Shown here in pieces: positions 54,396-64,000 of a DNA stretch of 64,000 bases. The translations under genes and the position numbers were made by a program. Where the stretch lies: contig NW_004086916.1 in NCBI RefSeq assembly GCF_000220395.1, positions 1 to 64,000 on the forward strand, in the 5' to 3' direction. The stretch's first letter is position 1. Each line of letters begins with the position of its first letter. This DNA comes from Ichthyophthirius multifiliis (taxonomy: Eukaryota > Ciliophora > Oligohymenophorea > Hymenostomatida). Under the pieces are notes generated by a model. The model saw only the letters and a list, made by a program, of their open reading frames with translations. It ran no database searches and had not been told where the DNA came from.

Positions 54396-56053
54396 TCACT
54401 CTTGTAAATCGGCTTCATCTGGATTTTCCTCTTTAGGTGGAGGTTCTTTGTGATTTGGCTTTTTTATTTTAAATTAAAAAAAATATATATATTAATTAAT
54501 TTATTTAGTATTTACTTCAGGTTGTTCATCAGTATCTTCTACTTCTGCACACATATCTTCAGGTTAAATAGGAACAAATGGTTATTGATTAGTTTTCAAA
54601 CCATATCCAATATAAATATTAGTCCACCTTTTATTCTTTATAAAGTAATAGATAATAAAACAAAAAATTAAAACAAAAATATTACATTACAAATTGTATA
54701 ATGTCCCACCCAAGTTTTACTTTTAATAACTATAACAGAATATTATAAGGTAGCCTCGTCAGTAGAGAATTATTAAGAATCTCCACATTCTCTTACAATC
54801 CAATTAAGTTATGTCTCTTCATTTTCAGCTTCTTAAGGAAAAGGGGCTTTTTAATGATTTTAATTAATAAAAATTATATTTATATTTATTTATAAAAAAT
54901 AAAAATAAATAAAATAACATTAAACATATTTTACTTTTTTCTTCAGCTATATCTTTTAGTCTTTCGGATACATTTTCTTCTTTTTATGCTTCTTCTTCTG
55001 CTGCTGCCTTTTACTCTTCATTTAAGCTTGGGTCTATATAATATGTTTATCTTCCTTAAGTATTTAAAAAAGGATGCAAATGACACCAAGTACCTAATTC
55101 TTTTAATTCTAAATATTCAGGTAATTTAAAAGGATCTTCAACAAATTCAATCTAATTTGGATCTACCTCACTTGCTTAATAAAGTCCTTTTGGGGTTAAA
55201 ATTGTAGCACAAGAAATTCTTACAATTTAGGCTTTTAAAAGATGCTTTTCTTTTCCATTAAATGGAGGATATGTTTTTACATTAGCATTCAAATCTCCTG
55301 TGAAAATGTATTTTATTTTTCTAGCAGATGTCACATGTTCAGGTATCACGAGAGGTAATTCGAACCATTCTTCTAAAACTGTTTTATTTATTTATTATTA
55401 TAAATATATACAATATTTTCTTTTTTACCATTATGTGCAACCCAAAAAGTATATGTATTAGCCCCATAACCTTTAGGCTCAGCATCTTTAAGAAGGACAT
55501 CAGCATTTTAATTAGAAGTGATTCCTTCTGCAACATAATAATCCTTTCCTGAAGTAAGTATTTTTCCCCAAAAACGGATTTGTGAAGCATTCGTTTATTA
55601 TGCTAATTTTCGTAAACTCATTGAAATATTTTGCACTTCTTCTTCGCCAAAACTAATTCCTGCAATTTGTAACATTTAATTTTCATTATAGAAATCAGGA
55701 AATAAGAGTTTCGTTTTATTCACATTCGAATTTATGTCGAAAAATTCATTAAATAAAGATTTACATTAAGTTATCCATTCATGATTTTCACCAAATAGTT
55801 GCTATATATTATTTACTTCTTTATCTGTTTGACGCAATTTGTAAGTGTAATTGTTTTTCTTTATAAAATTTGTTAGTAATTCGAAAAATTATAGGTCTTT
55901 GGTATATTTGTTTGGCTCATTTGTTATCTTATTTAATGCCTAACTCAAGATTTTAAATAAAGATGTTTGATCTACTCCTTTGTTGGATTACAGTAAATTT
56001 ACTAGTTTTCTTTCTATATTTTCTTTATTGTTGTGTTATTATTATATTTACAT
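54396..56053 (-). CDS. RSPH4A: Radial spoke head protein 4/6 homologue
   Basis: Five exons, complement(54396..54458, 54516..54635, 54686..54846, 54935..55378, 55429..56053), total 1413 nt and 470 aa, typical of RSP4/RSP6. Signatures are SQIRFWGKILTSGKDYYVAEG, YGANTYTFWVAHN (intron) VLEEWFELPLVIPEHV, ARKIKYIFTGDLNA, and KAQIVRISCATILTPKGLY. These are followed by YLELKELGTWCHLHPFLNTQ, NWIVRECGDS, VIVIKSKTWVGHYT, NIYIGYGLK and an acidic Pro/Glu tail. It forms part of the spoke head that contacts the central pair in motile cilia and regulates dynein, consistent with a ciliate. The ATG (56051-56053) follows a TACAAA hexamer repeat that lies directly upstream. I cannot distinguish RSP4 from RSP6. 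Confidence 0.95.
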
Positions 56054-56086
56054 TTGTATTTGTATTTGTATTTGTATTTTTTTTTT
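56052..56086. repeat. Hexamer repeat (TTTGTA)n next to the RSP4/6 start
   Basis: Four to five tandem copies followed by a T-run, lying immediately upstream of the initiator ATG on the minus strand. Confidence 0.8.
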
Positions 56087-56369
56087 TTTTTTTTTTTAAT
56101 AAATATTGATATTTTTTTTTTTTAAAATTGATTTTTTTTATAAAGCGTTTCATATTAATATATATTATTGTGAAAGTTTATTTTTCTAAATTAAATAAAT
56201 AATATTTATTTAAATTTTAAATGATTTTATTTTTAAGAATGCAAAAAATAATTTATAATATTTATTTATTTATTTTTTTTTTAAAAAAAAAAAGAAAAAA
56301 AATATCAAAAAATATTTTTTTTTAAATAAATAAAAAAAATATATTTAATATTTTTTATTTTATTTTTTT
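56087..56369. other. Spacer between two minus-strand genes
   Basis: About 280 bp of A/T homopolymer-rich sequence. It holds the 3' end of the prefoldin transcript and presumably the RSP4/6 promoter. Confidence 0.5.
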
Positions 56370-56759
56370 TCAATCTTCTTCTAAATTAATCTGGTTACCA
56401 AATTTTGCATATAGAACAGCTTTTAATTTTTTCATTTTTTTATCTTAATCATTCATAACATTCGATTATTTATCTGCTTAAACCTTTATTTTCTATTATT
56501 ATTATTCGACGTATTCCTTAGCTTAATTAGTTTTTATATGAAAAAAACAATCTCCATATTACACTTAAATTATTTCTTCATCATCACAAAGTTCTAATTC
56601 AGTATTTGCATCATCTAATTATTACAAGGTTTCATTAAATTTTGTCATTTGTTTGTTTTTATCATTCCATTGCATATATAATCTGCTGAATTAATTAATT
56701 TAAGCTTAATCTTCTTTTGTTATTTCAATATCAGAACTTTATATTTTTGGAGATTACAT
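56370..56759 (-). CDS. PFDN4: Prefoldin subunit 4
   Basis: A single exon of 390 nt gives 129 aa, the usual length for this beta-type subunit. The order of features is helix EDQAQINQFSRLYMQWNDK (typical INKFSRL motif), then QQLDDANTELELCDDEEIIQVQYGDCFF (hairpin strands). A second helix follows, and it ends KLKAVLYAKFGNQINLEED, nearly the conserved LYAKFG..INLE C-terminus. Prefoldin is a hexameric cytosolic chaperone that passes nascent actin and tubulin to the CCT complex. ATG 56757-56759 is the only good start. The gene is divergent from the next gene across 280 bp. Confidence 0.96.
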
Positions 56760-57039
56760 TTTGTTTTTCCTTTTTTTTTTATATTTTTTTTTTTATATAT
56801 TTTTTTTTAAAAAAAAGATTTATTTTATATAAATTAATAATATAATATGTTTTAATTAATATATTATACTAAATAAAAATAAATAAAAAATATAAAAACA
56901 AATAAAATAATGTGATTATAATATATATAAATAATATAAGTTACTTTTTAAATAATCAAATTTTATTGTGTATATTTATATATATTTCTTTATTTAGGGA
57001 AAAAGTATAAAATTAAAATAATAATAATAAAAAAGAAAT

Positions 57040-59231
57040 ATGCCTGTTTTAAGCATAATAAACATAAAATCTAAAAAATACCAAAAATTGTTTTCATACA
57101 TAAAACAAGTAATGTGTATGAAAAAAGCTATTTTAATAAACTGGAATAATTAAATAAAAAAATCATATAAACGTTCAATAATATTTGAAGTTGACACAGT
57201 AAATGATTTATTTGAAATAATAAATAAACTTTACGGACATATAGAAAAGTTAAATAAAATAAATGATTAAGAAGTATAAATAGGAGTTAATACTAATTAA
57301 ATAATTTTTTTAGAGTAAACTAAAGAAGAAGAAGAATTAATAATAAAAACAATAAAAGCAAGAGAATATATATAAATGCAAAATAATGAAAATAAAAACA
57401 TTTTAAAGTTGAAATTCTAATCATCTTATTTTTAAGGAAAAGCCCTAGATTAAATATTGAATGATTTATAGATTGAAAACTTAAATTTACAATAAATATT
57501 TCTTTTCTTTTTAGATGACTATGCATAATAAAAAGAGTTTTTTTTTTATAAATATTTATTAATTTGATAAATAAAAAAAGTTAATAAAGACTAATAGAAT
57601 TAATAAATTAATAAGATTTTGTCCATAGATCTTCTTCTATTAAAACAAAAGAATAGCCAGACACATAATATGAGGTTGATTTTTCAAATTATATTGAAAC
57701 TAGAAGTAACAAAGTATACTTCAAAAAGCTTAAACAAAAACTGTTTTAATAACATTATTATAATTAAGAATATATCGAAAATAATGTACAAATTTAATAT
57801 GACACTCCTAAAAGATAAGTTAAAAAAGGTTTATTAATATTATTATTTGTAAAAAAATAATTTAATAAAAAAAGGATATAAATAACCAAAATAAGAAGAT
57901 AAATAATAGTAAAATCCAAGTTCTTTTGATGCGAAGGAAACTTATGAATGTAGTTCATGTTAATAAAAATAGACTTAATCTCGTATTTTTTTTTCTTAAT
58001 AAACATCTACCTAATAAGATTTAGAAAATATTAAAGAAACAAAGCAAAATTCTTATGAAAATTAGCATTTAAATAAATGTAATTTAAATCAAATTTTGGA
58101 AGAAAGCCATTTTGGAGATGCTGATGAAGAAAAAAATTATTTCGCGAAAAATTATTTATTTTAAAAGGATTATTAGAAGGAAAAATAAGGACAAAAAAAA
58201 TAATAAAGAGAAAGACTTTAATTATAATAAGAGAAATATGTTTTTAACAAAAATTAATCTGAAATAGGTTTTTTATTTTTTTTAAAAATAAATAAATAAA
58301 TATTTTAAAAATTTGACTAATTTTATTTTCCTCTTTTTTTATTTTTTTTTTAAAAAAATAATATTTTATTTAATATATAAAATAACCTTATTTTTTTAAA
58401 TAAAAAGAATAGAATTTATCCCATTTAAAATAAAAATAAAAAGGAGAATATAATATTTAGCTATAAAAGCAAGAAAACTCTTTGGATTAATAAATAGAAG
58501 AAAATTAACTTCATTTATCAGAAAATAATTTTCATATTTAAAATAATATTTTATTTAATAATGATAGTAGATTAAATAGTTTGGATATGAATTTAACAAA
58601 ATAAAGTTAACTTGATGAAAGTAGTGTATAAATTAATAATTAAAAAAATACTTTAATAAATATTAAGTACGAAAATTTTTAACATGAACAACTAATTTAA
58701 TAAGAATTCAGTTTATTTGATTAAAAATAAAATAATCTAAACGAATAATAATAATAATCATAAGAATTTGAATAGTTAATAGAATAAGAGAAATAATAAT
58801 TAGATTCTATAGAATAAAAATAAGAAAAAAAAGAATAATAAAAACAAAACATTTTTGAGGAAGAACATAAAATCTTATTTAAAAACTTAGAATAAGGATT
58901 TCATTAAAACATAAATGAATCATAAAAAATGGAATTAGAAAAAAATTAAGAAGAAAATAATTTTTAGGAAGAAGTAAAACATACTAAAATTAAAAAAGAA
59001 AATTTATATGCAATGGAAATAGAGGACAACAAAATATTAATAAATAAAAAATAAGCATTTAATAAGAAAAGAAAAGCAGAAATTGATATAAATGATTTGC
59101 GAGATGAAAATGAAAATTAAGTAGTCAAAAAAAAAAATCAGTAAAACTAATTAATATTTCTAATCGAAAATTTACTTTCTTTTGTTTTACTTTTATAATT
59201 TTCTGCTTTAATGGCTTCATTAGGAATATGA
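57040..59231 (+). CDS. Unrecognised protein with C-terminal coiled coil
   Basis: Four exons (57040..57536, 57581..57828, 57875..58267, 58408..59231) total 1962 nt and 653 aa, with phases consistent. The first 165 residues look globular (MPVLSIINIKSKKYQKLFSY, a Lys/Ile-rich alternation of strands and helices). The middle is Gln/Ser-rich with a short CSSC motif. The C-terminal half is a Gln/Glu/Lys-rich coiled coil ending with a basic NKKRKAEI stretch that could be a nuclear localisation signal. The last 30 residues are hydrophobic and may be mis-spliced noncoding sequence. I considered a Rad9-like clamp fold for the N-terminus but cannot support it. Confidence 0.55.
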
Positions 59232-60469
59232 AAAATAATCATATATTATATATATTTAAAAAATTAATAAAGTTATATTATTTTTTTTACTAATTTAACG
59301 AAATTTATAATTTATTTATATTAAATATCATTATAATTCAACAAATTAATAATTTATTTATATTAAATATCATATAACAATTCTTATTTTGACTTTATTA
59401 TAACAACTATGAATTAAAACCTAATTTTTAATGATTTTTTATTTTTTTTAATAATGATAAAAGTAAAATAATTTAAGGTTTTTCTGTTTATATAAATTTT
59501 TTTATAAAGTTTATTTATATATTATTACAAAAGTACATATATATTTTTAACCAAAATTTAATTATTTAATCTGTTTTATTTTTAAAATTTATAATTTTTT
59601 TTTTTAAAAAAAAGAGTTATGACAAAAATAAATTTTTATATTTCCATTAAAAAAAAATTTTAATACATAATCAAAATAACTATTATAATAGATTAATTTT
59701 TTATTAAATTAAATTATAATATATACATTTTTACTTTCTTAACATCTTAAATTAAAAATATTAATAAATAAAAATAAATTAATATTAAAAATATATATAT
59801 CTCAATAATAAATATATTTAATTATTATTTTAAAATATAAAAAAATAATATATAAAATTATTTTTGATAATATAATAAAAAAAATAAAATATTTCTTATA
59901 AAAAAAAGATTTCTTATAATTTTTTTTTTGAAAGTAGATAAATCATGGCATTGCTTGAATTAACTGTCCTCTAGCTCTAAACAAAAGTTTAATAGGGGAA
60001 AATGAGTAGATTTATCTAGAGAACTCGAGGTGGTAAGTGTTCTTATCTGTTTTTTGCAGTATAATATAGATGAATCTATTTAGCAGTTCAACTTAAGGAT
60101 TCAGTATGTACAAGATATTTTTAGCGTATTTGTCAAAAAATAAAACTCGGACTCCATATTAAGAAAAGTTATAAATTTCAACAACTTGAAAAAAAAATAT
60201 ATTTTTTTATATTATCTATAATATAAATATAAATATATATTATTTATATATAAAAAGAATATATATATATATAAAATAATTATATATATAAATATATATA
60301 TTTATAAAATATATATACATATATTATTATTTTTCTATTTATATATCTATATCATTATTAATATGTAAATTATATATTTAAATAATTTTAAATATTATTA
60401 AAATTCTCTATTTTATTTAATTCAACATAATATATTTTTAATAATAAAAAACAATTACTTTTTTAAAAT
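59232..60469. other. Intergenic region containing a GC-richer island
   Basis: 1.24 kb. It is mostly A/T, including long TA stretches around 60190-60350. The exception is about 59940-60190, listed separately. Confidence 0.5.
59940..60190 (+). other. Compositionally distinct, coding-like or structured-RNA-like island
   Basis: About 250 bp with far more G and C than its surroundings. Each forward frame has a coding-like part. Frame A from ATG 59945 gives MALLELTVLQLQTKVQQGK. Another frame from about 60009 gives VDLSRELEV and, after 60060, YNIDESIQQFNLRIQYVQDI. A 27-bp segment (60034-60060) looks like a near-perfect consensus intron (GTAAGT..TTTTTTGCAG). No frame runs through the whole island. 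It could be a broken gene fragment, an exon of a gene with unseen parts, or a noncoding RNA; I cannot choose. Confidence 0.4.
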
Positions 60470-61567
60470 ATGTCATTAAGTATAGAATCAGTTTTAAATA
60501 ACAAATATTTTATATAAAAGTAGATAGGAAAAGGTGCTTTTGGATAAGTATATTTAGGAATAAATATTGAAACAAAAGAAGAAGTAGCAATAAAGTAAAT
60601 GATGAAAAAAGAATTCTTAAAAGAACCTAAACTAAATGAATTATTTTAAACAGAAGTAAATATGATGAAAGCAATTAAAAATGAGAATGTAGTAGGTTTT
60701 GTTGATTATTTCTAAGATTAATAATCTCATTTTCTTGTTATTGAATATTGCGGAGATGGTGATGTTTATGAATTTTTGAGAAATTAGCCAAATAAAAGAT
60801 TACCTGAAAATGTATCTAAGCCTTATTTTAAATAACTCTTAAACGGATTTAAAGGATTACATTAATACAGAGTAGTCCACAGAGAGTATATTTATATTAT
60901 ATATATTAGCTTTTTAAGAATTAATTATTAATAATTTTTTTTTTTAAAAAAAAAAAGCTTAAAATGTTAGAATATATTTATTAAAAATGGTGTCTGGAAA
61001 ATAGGCGATTTAGGGTTCGCAAAAAGTCTTTAAAGAGAAAGTATTACAACCACTATATTAGGCACGTGTTTGACTATGGCTCCTGAATTATTTGAAAATA
61101 AATAATATGGATTAGAAGTAGATATATACAGGTAAATATAATAATATTATAAATTTTTTTATTTATGTTTTGTTTATCTTTTTTTTTTTATAGTTTAGGA
61201 GTAATTTTCTATTAAATTTTATTTGGAAATTTTCCATTTATAGGAAAAAATGACTAAAATTAACTATATTTAATCAAAAATACATAATTAAATTTAAATT
61301 TAAATGATGTTGTAATTTCAAATGATTTAAAAGATTTGCTATAAAAAATGATTTGTTATGATAGAAATAAAAGAATAACATGGTAATAAATGTATGAACA
61401 TCCTGTATTTAATGAAGAAGTTAAAAATTCAATATTTTTAAGTGTACGAGCAAATAATTTAATAGGATAAAGAATTAGTTTAGCAGAAAATAAAAAAATG
61501 TATGAATAACTGTAAAATTAATAATAGTAATAATTACATTTACAATAATAGTAATAAATGTATTAAC

Positions 61568-61613
<46 letters not shown>

Positions 61614-62398
61614 GTAAAATATTTAGATTTAGTAAAATTTTGATTATATGCAAATTTAAAAAGACGCGGAATAAAAAAAAAAATTGAAAAACAGATGAAT
61701 ACAATAGTAGAAAAATACCTTCACAAAAGAAATGTAAATATAAACAAATTTTAAATATTTATATATAAATATTTTTATAAATTTTAAAATAGATGTATGG
61801 ATATTGTATGAAAGTTGTTGAATAAGCCTATAAATTACCTAAAATTAACTTGAATAAGCATTTACCTATATTTTTAATGCAGAAATATGTTAAAGAAATG
61901 AATTAATAAATTTTAAATTTTCTTTTAGAAAAAAAAAACATTTTTAATTTTGAATACTTCAACGATTTTTTAAATTCTAAGTTTTACATTGACATTATAA
62001 ATTATTTATAAGCTGAATAAGAAATTATTAGACTTTATTTTGAATCTCTATAATCTGACATTCTTTAAATCATGAAAAATGCTAATCATTAAAATGAATA
62101 ATTATTACTTGAAATTAAAGAATAAAACTTTACTTAAAATTTCTTTAATTTATATACATAGAATTTGATTAATTATTGCTTTAATTTACAAAATTATATG
62201 TTAGAATACAAAGATCCTATTATTTAAAAATAATTTTTTACTCATATGATTTGTGTCTTGGAAGTTTCAGTTCTTGAAAAACTTTACTAAGATAAATTTG
62301 GGTTTGATTTTGATAATCATTTAAATTAGATTGAAAATATTCCTAATAATTAATATGAATAAATTTTAAATAATTAGCTTGAATAAGTCTACAATTGA
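60470..62398 (+). CDS. ULK/ATG1-like Ser/Thr protein kinase with polyglutamine linker
   Basis: Four exons: 60470..60885, 60958..61131, 61194..61733 and 61793..62398. The kinase domain starts at residue 11: FIQKQIGKGAFGQVYLG, EEVAIKQM (Lys), FLVIEYCGDGDVYEFL, and VVHRD|LKCQNIFI joined across an intron. Then come KIGDLGFAKS (DLG replaces DFG), LGTCLTMAPELFENKQYG, DIYSLGVIFYQILFGNFPF and DRNKRITWQQMYEHPVF. The order and APE region resemble ULK/ATG1 kinases, which start autophagy; ciliates have many such paralogues. A linker has a polyglutamine run coded almost entirely by TAA (61566-61614). The 11-A run 61673-61683 shifts the frame by one; 12 A would keep the helical C-terminal domain (KYLHKRN|MYGYCMKVVEQAYKLP) in frame. 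The stop is TGA 62396-62398. Confidence 0.88.
61566..61614 (+). repeat. (TAA)n trinucleotide repeat coding for polyglutamine
   Basis: About 14-16 consecutive in-frame TAA codons (one TAG near the end) inside the kinase linker. They are Gln only under the ciliate code. Confidence 0.9.
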
Positions 62399-63149
62399 AA
62401 TATAAAAAAATAACTATATTTTATAATTTTATTTTTTTTCTAGATTTATTTAATATTTAATAATAATTTCTATTTTATTTTAAAATAATATTGTATAATT
62501 ATAAAATAAATTGTGTGAAATTTTATTTTATTCTTACTTTTTTTATAGAGAACAAAAAAGAATAAAAAAGGAAAATAACAAAAAAATATAGAATAACTAT
62601 ATATTATAAATTAAATGTTATTATAATTTCTTTTATGAAATATTTTATTAATTCAAATAAATTAAAAAAAATGGTTTAAAATATTTAATTTTTTTTTACA
62701 TATACGTTATTAAAACATGAATTATTATTATTTTTGTAGTAAAAATTGAATATTATTATTTTATTCACTACACTATAATTATCAAATATAATTTATTTCA
62801 ATTTTTAAAATATAGATATAAAAAAATGTAAAGATTTTGTTTTTAAAAATAAATATTTAAAGGCATCTTGGCATGTTTTAAATCAACTTGTACGATTAAA
62901 AAAAAAAAAATGTATATACTGAATAGTTATTTTATTTTATTATAATTCTTAGAAGTTAATAGCATCATTAATTTTTGTTTTAATATTACAAAATTTTAAA
63001 ATTATATATTGAAAAAAATCTAATAGTTAAAATAATTAAAAATCATTCTTTTTTTTATTTTTCCAAAAAAATATTTATATAATTTAAAAAAATGAAAGAT
63101 AAAAAAAATTTTTAGTTTAAGACAAAAAAATTAACAAGAAATATAAATA
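62399..63149. other. Intergenic region
   Basis: 750 bp of A/T-rich sequence with short runs, and no gene recognised. Confidence 0.5.
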
Positions 63150-63848
63150 AAAAGAAATGATCTTAACGCAAACAATAATATATATAGCTTTCCTCTTTCT
63201 AATTAGAGAATTCATATTTTTTTAAATATAATAATAATGGTAATGGTTTTTTGCAATTAAGCATCTCAAAATTAGTAAGGCCATTATAAACATTAAATGA
63301 TACAAAATAAATTTTTAATGAAAATTTTTAGATAATAAAAAATTTGCATCGTCGCAATAAAAAATGGAATCCTATATTAAATAGATTAAAGATAAATACT
63401 AATAAAATATAGCAAAAGTTTAAAATAATAGAAAAAAGGAATATAAAAATTTATTAATTAAATTAATTATAATAAGTAAAAATTGTTAATGATATAAAAT
63501 TAGAAAATACAAATTAAAAATTGAAAAAATAAGTGAAATTGTATTTTAAATAAAAAATATTAAATCTTTAATAAGTTTAACTGTTTTTTGTTTGTTAGTT
63601 CTTATTTTGATTTCTATTATTATGTAAACTATTTCTAATAAAAAAAAAATTTTACACACTATATAAAATAGGATATTATAATAAGCATATTTTAAAAAAA
63701 GAAAAAGTTAAAGATTATTTATTTCATATTTTATATATTTATATAGGATGTAAATAATTTCTAATAATTTAATAATAATGTTCTAAGGATTCATTATAGA
63801 AAAAAATTATAATATATTAAAAATTAGATTACTCTTAAATTCAAGTGA
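63150..63848 (+). CDS. Probable multi-exon gene, structure unresolved
   Basis: A coding-like frame runs through about 63185-63570, from LSSFQLENSYFF through NNGNGFLQLSISKLVRP to IIKNLHRRNKKWNPILNRLK and a basic helical stretch. It is probably entered through an acceptor near 63187, because a TGA precedes it. A final exon beginning after ATATAG at about 63749 reads DVNNFQQFNNNVLRIHYRKK and ends at TGA 63846-63848. The first exon and the join between these parts are not identified. No family is recognised. The basic, Asn/Gln-rich character is typical of ciliate proteins of unknown function. Confidence 0.35.
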
Positions 63849-63903
63849 ATTTCATGAAAACTTTAAATCGCGTTATTTTCATAGTTTTAGTTAAAAGTAA
63901 GAG

Positions 63904-63904
<1 letters not shown>

Positions 63905-63940
<36 letters not shown>
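63905..63940. repeat. (TA)n microsatellite
   Basis: A pure dinucleotide run. Similar runs occur at about 6580-6634, 8381-8429 and 8641-8703 (in cullin introns) and at 24577-24640. Confidence 0.9.
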
Positions 63941-63943
<3 letters not shown>

Positions 63944-64000
63944 ATATATATTTATATATTTATATATTCATATTTATATTTTTAAATATATTGTATATGT

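Noticed and set aside
55384-55590. Minus-strand ORF with Met/Leu-rich sequence
   Set aside because: It is a shifted frame over the radial spoke gene, whose true frame gives the RFWGKI..YYVAEG signature.
57040-57540. Rad9/9-1-1 clamp-like N-terminus for the unrecognised gene
   Set aside because: Only a vague strand-helix rhythm matches. No diagnostic residues could be pointed to.
59940-60190. U1, U2, U3, U6 or SRP RNA in the GC-richer island
   Set aside because: None of the conserved 5' ends, boxes or loop motifs of these RNAs could be matched by eye.

Overview
The window is macronuclear-type DNA from an oligohymenophorean ciliate. It is extremely AT-rich, and it most resembles Ichthyophthirius multifiliis, with Tetrahymena as the nearest well-known relative. 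TAA and TAG occur in frame throughout every conserved gene, often where orthologues have Gln, and TGA is the only stop I find used. Introns are short (about 32-275 bp), almost pure A/T, and bounded by GT..AG. No virus-like element, transposon, CRISPR or operon is recognisable. Most exon sets below were rebuilt by hand. For most genes the summed exon length is a multiple of three.

Layout. 1-3.6 kb: the 3' end of an S28 serine peptidase gene (+), a twin-CX9C protein (-) and a coiled-coil protein (+). 4-9.3 kb: a U-box cyclophilin (PPIL2-like, -) divergent from a cullin (+), both ubiquitin-ligase parts. 9.9-17.9 kb: a fused fatty acyl-CoA reductase/acyltransferase, two unrecognised genes and a lipin-type phosphatidate phosphatase, all +, so lipid genes bracket this stretch. 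18.9-22 kb: a second S28 gene broken by an assembly gap, and a DxDxT (NIF/SCP-type) phosphatase, both -. 22-25.8 kb: a gene-poor block. 25.8-29.7 kb: WASH complex subunit 4 (-). 32.3-38 kb: a MAPKKK (+) and a lysosome-type GH31 glucosidase (-). 38.4-43.8 kb: a giant PAS-domain membrane protein (+). 45-48.1 kb: a DENN-domain protein (-). 48.5-49.6 kb: ribosomal stalk protein P0 (+). 52-53.9 kb: a BET-type bromodomain protein (+). 54.2 kb: tRNA-Ala(AGC) (-). 54.4-56.8 kb: radial spoke head protein 4/6 and prefoldin subunit 4 (-). 57-59.2 kb: an unrecognised gene (+). 60.5-62.4 kb: a ULK-like kinase with a TAA-coded polyglutamine run (+). 63-63.9 kb: a poorly resolved exon cluster.

The genes are single eukaryotic transcription units and mostly unrelated housekeeping functions: ubiquitin ligation, ether-lipid and glycerolipid synthesis, endosomal sorting, cilia, translation and signalling. 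The notable signals are an exact inverted duplication (1-236 against 18874-19109), the FAR-acyltransferase fusion, and a repeated pattern of single-base frameshifts at homopolymers or next to the gap in otherwise conserved genes (S28, P0, BET, ULK), which look more like sequencing errors than pseudogenes. Two compositionally odd islands (about 30.82-30.99 kb and 59.94-60.19 kb) have no clear explanation. I see no convincing evidence for a wholly new biological system.
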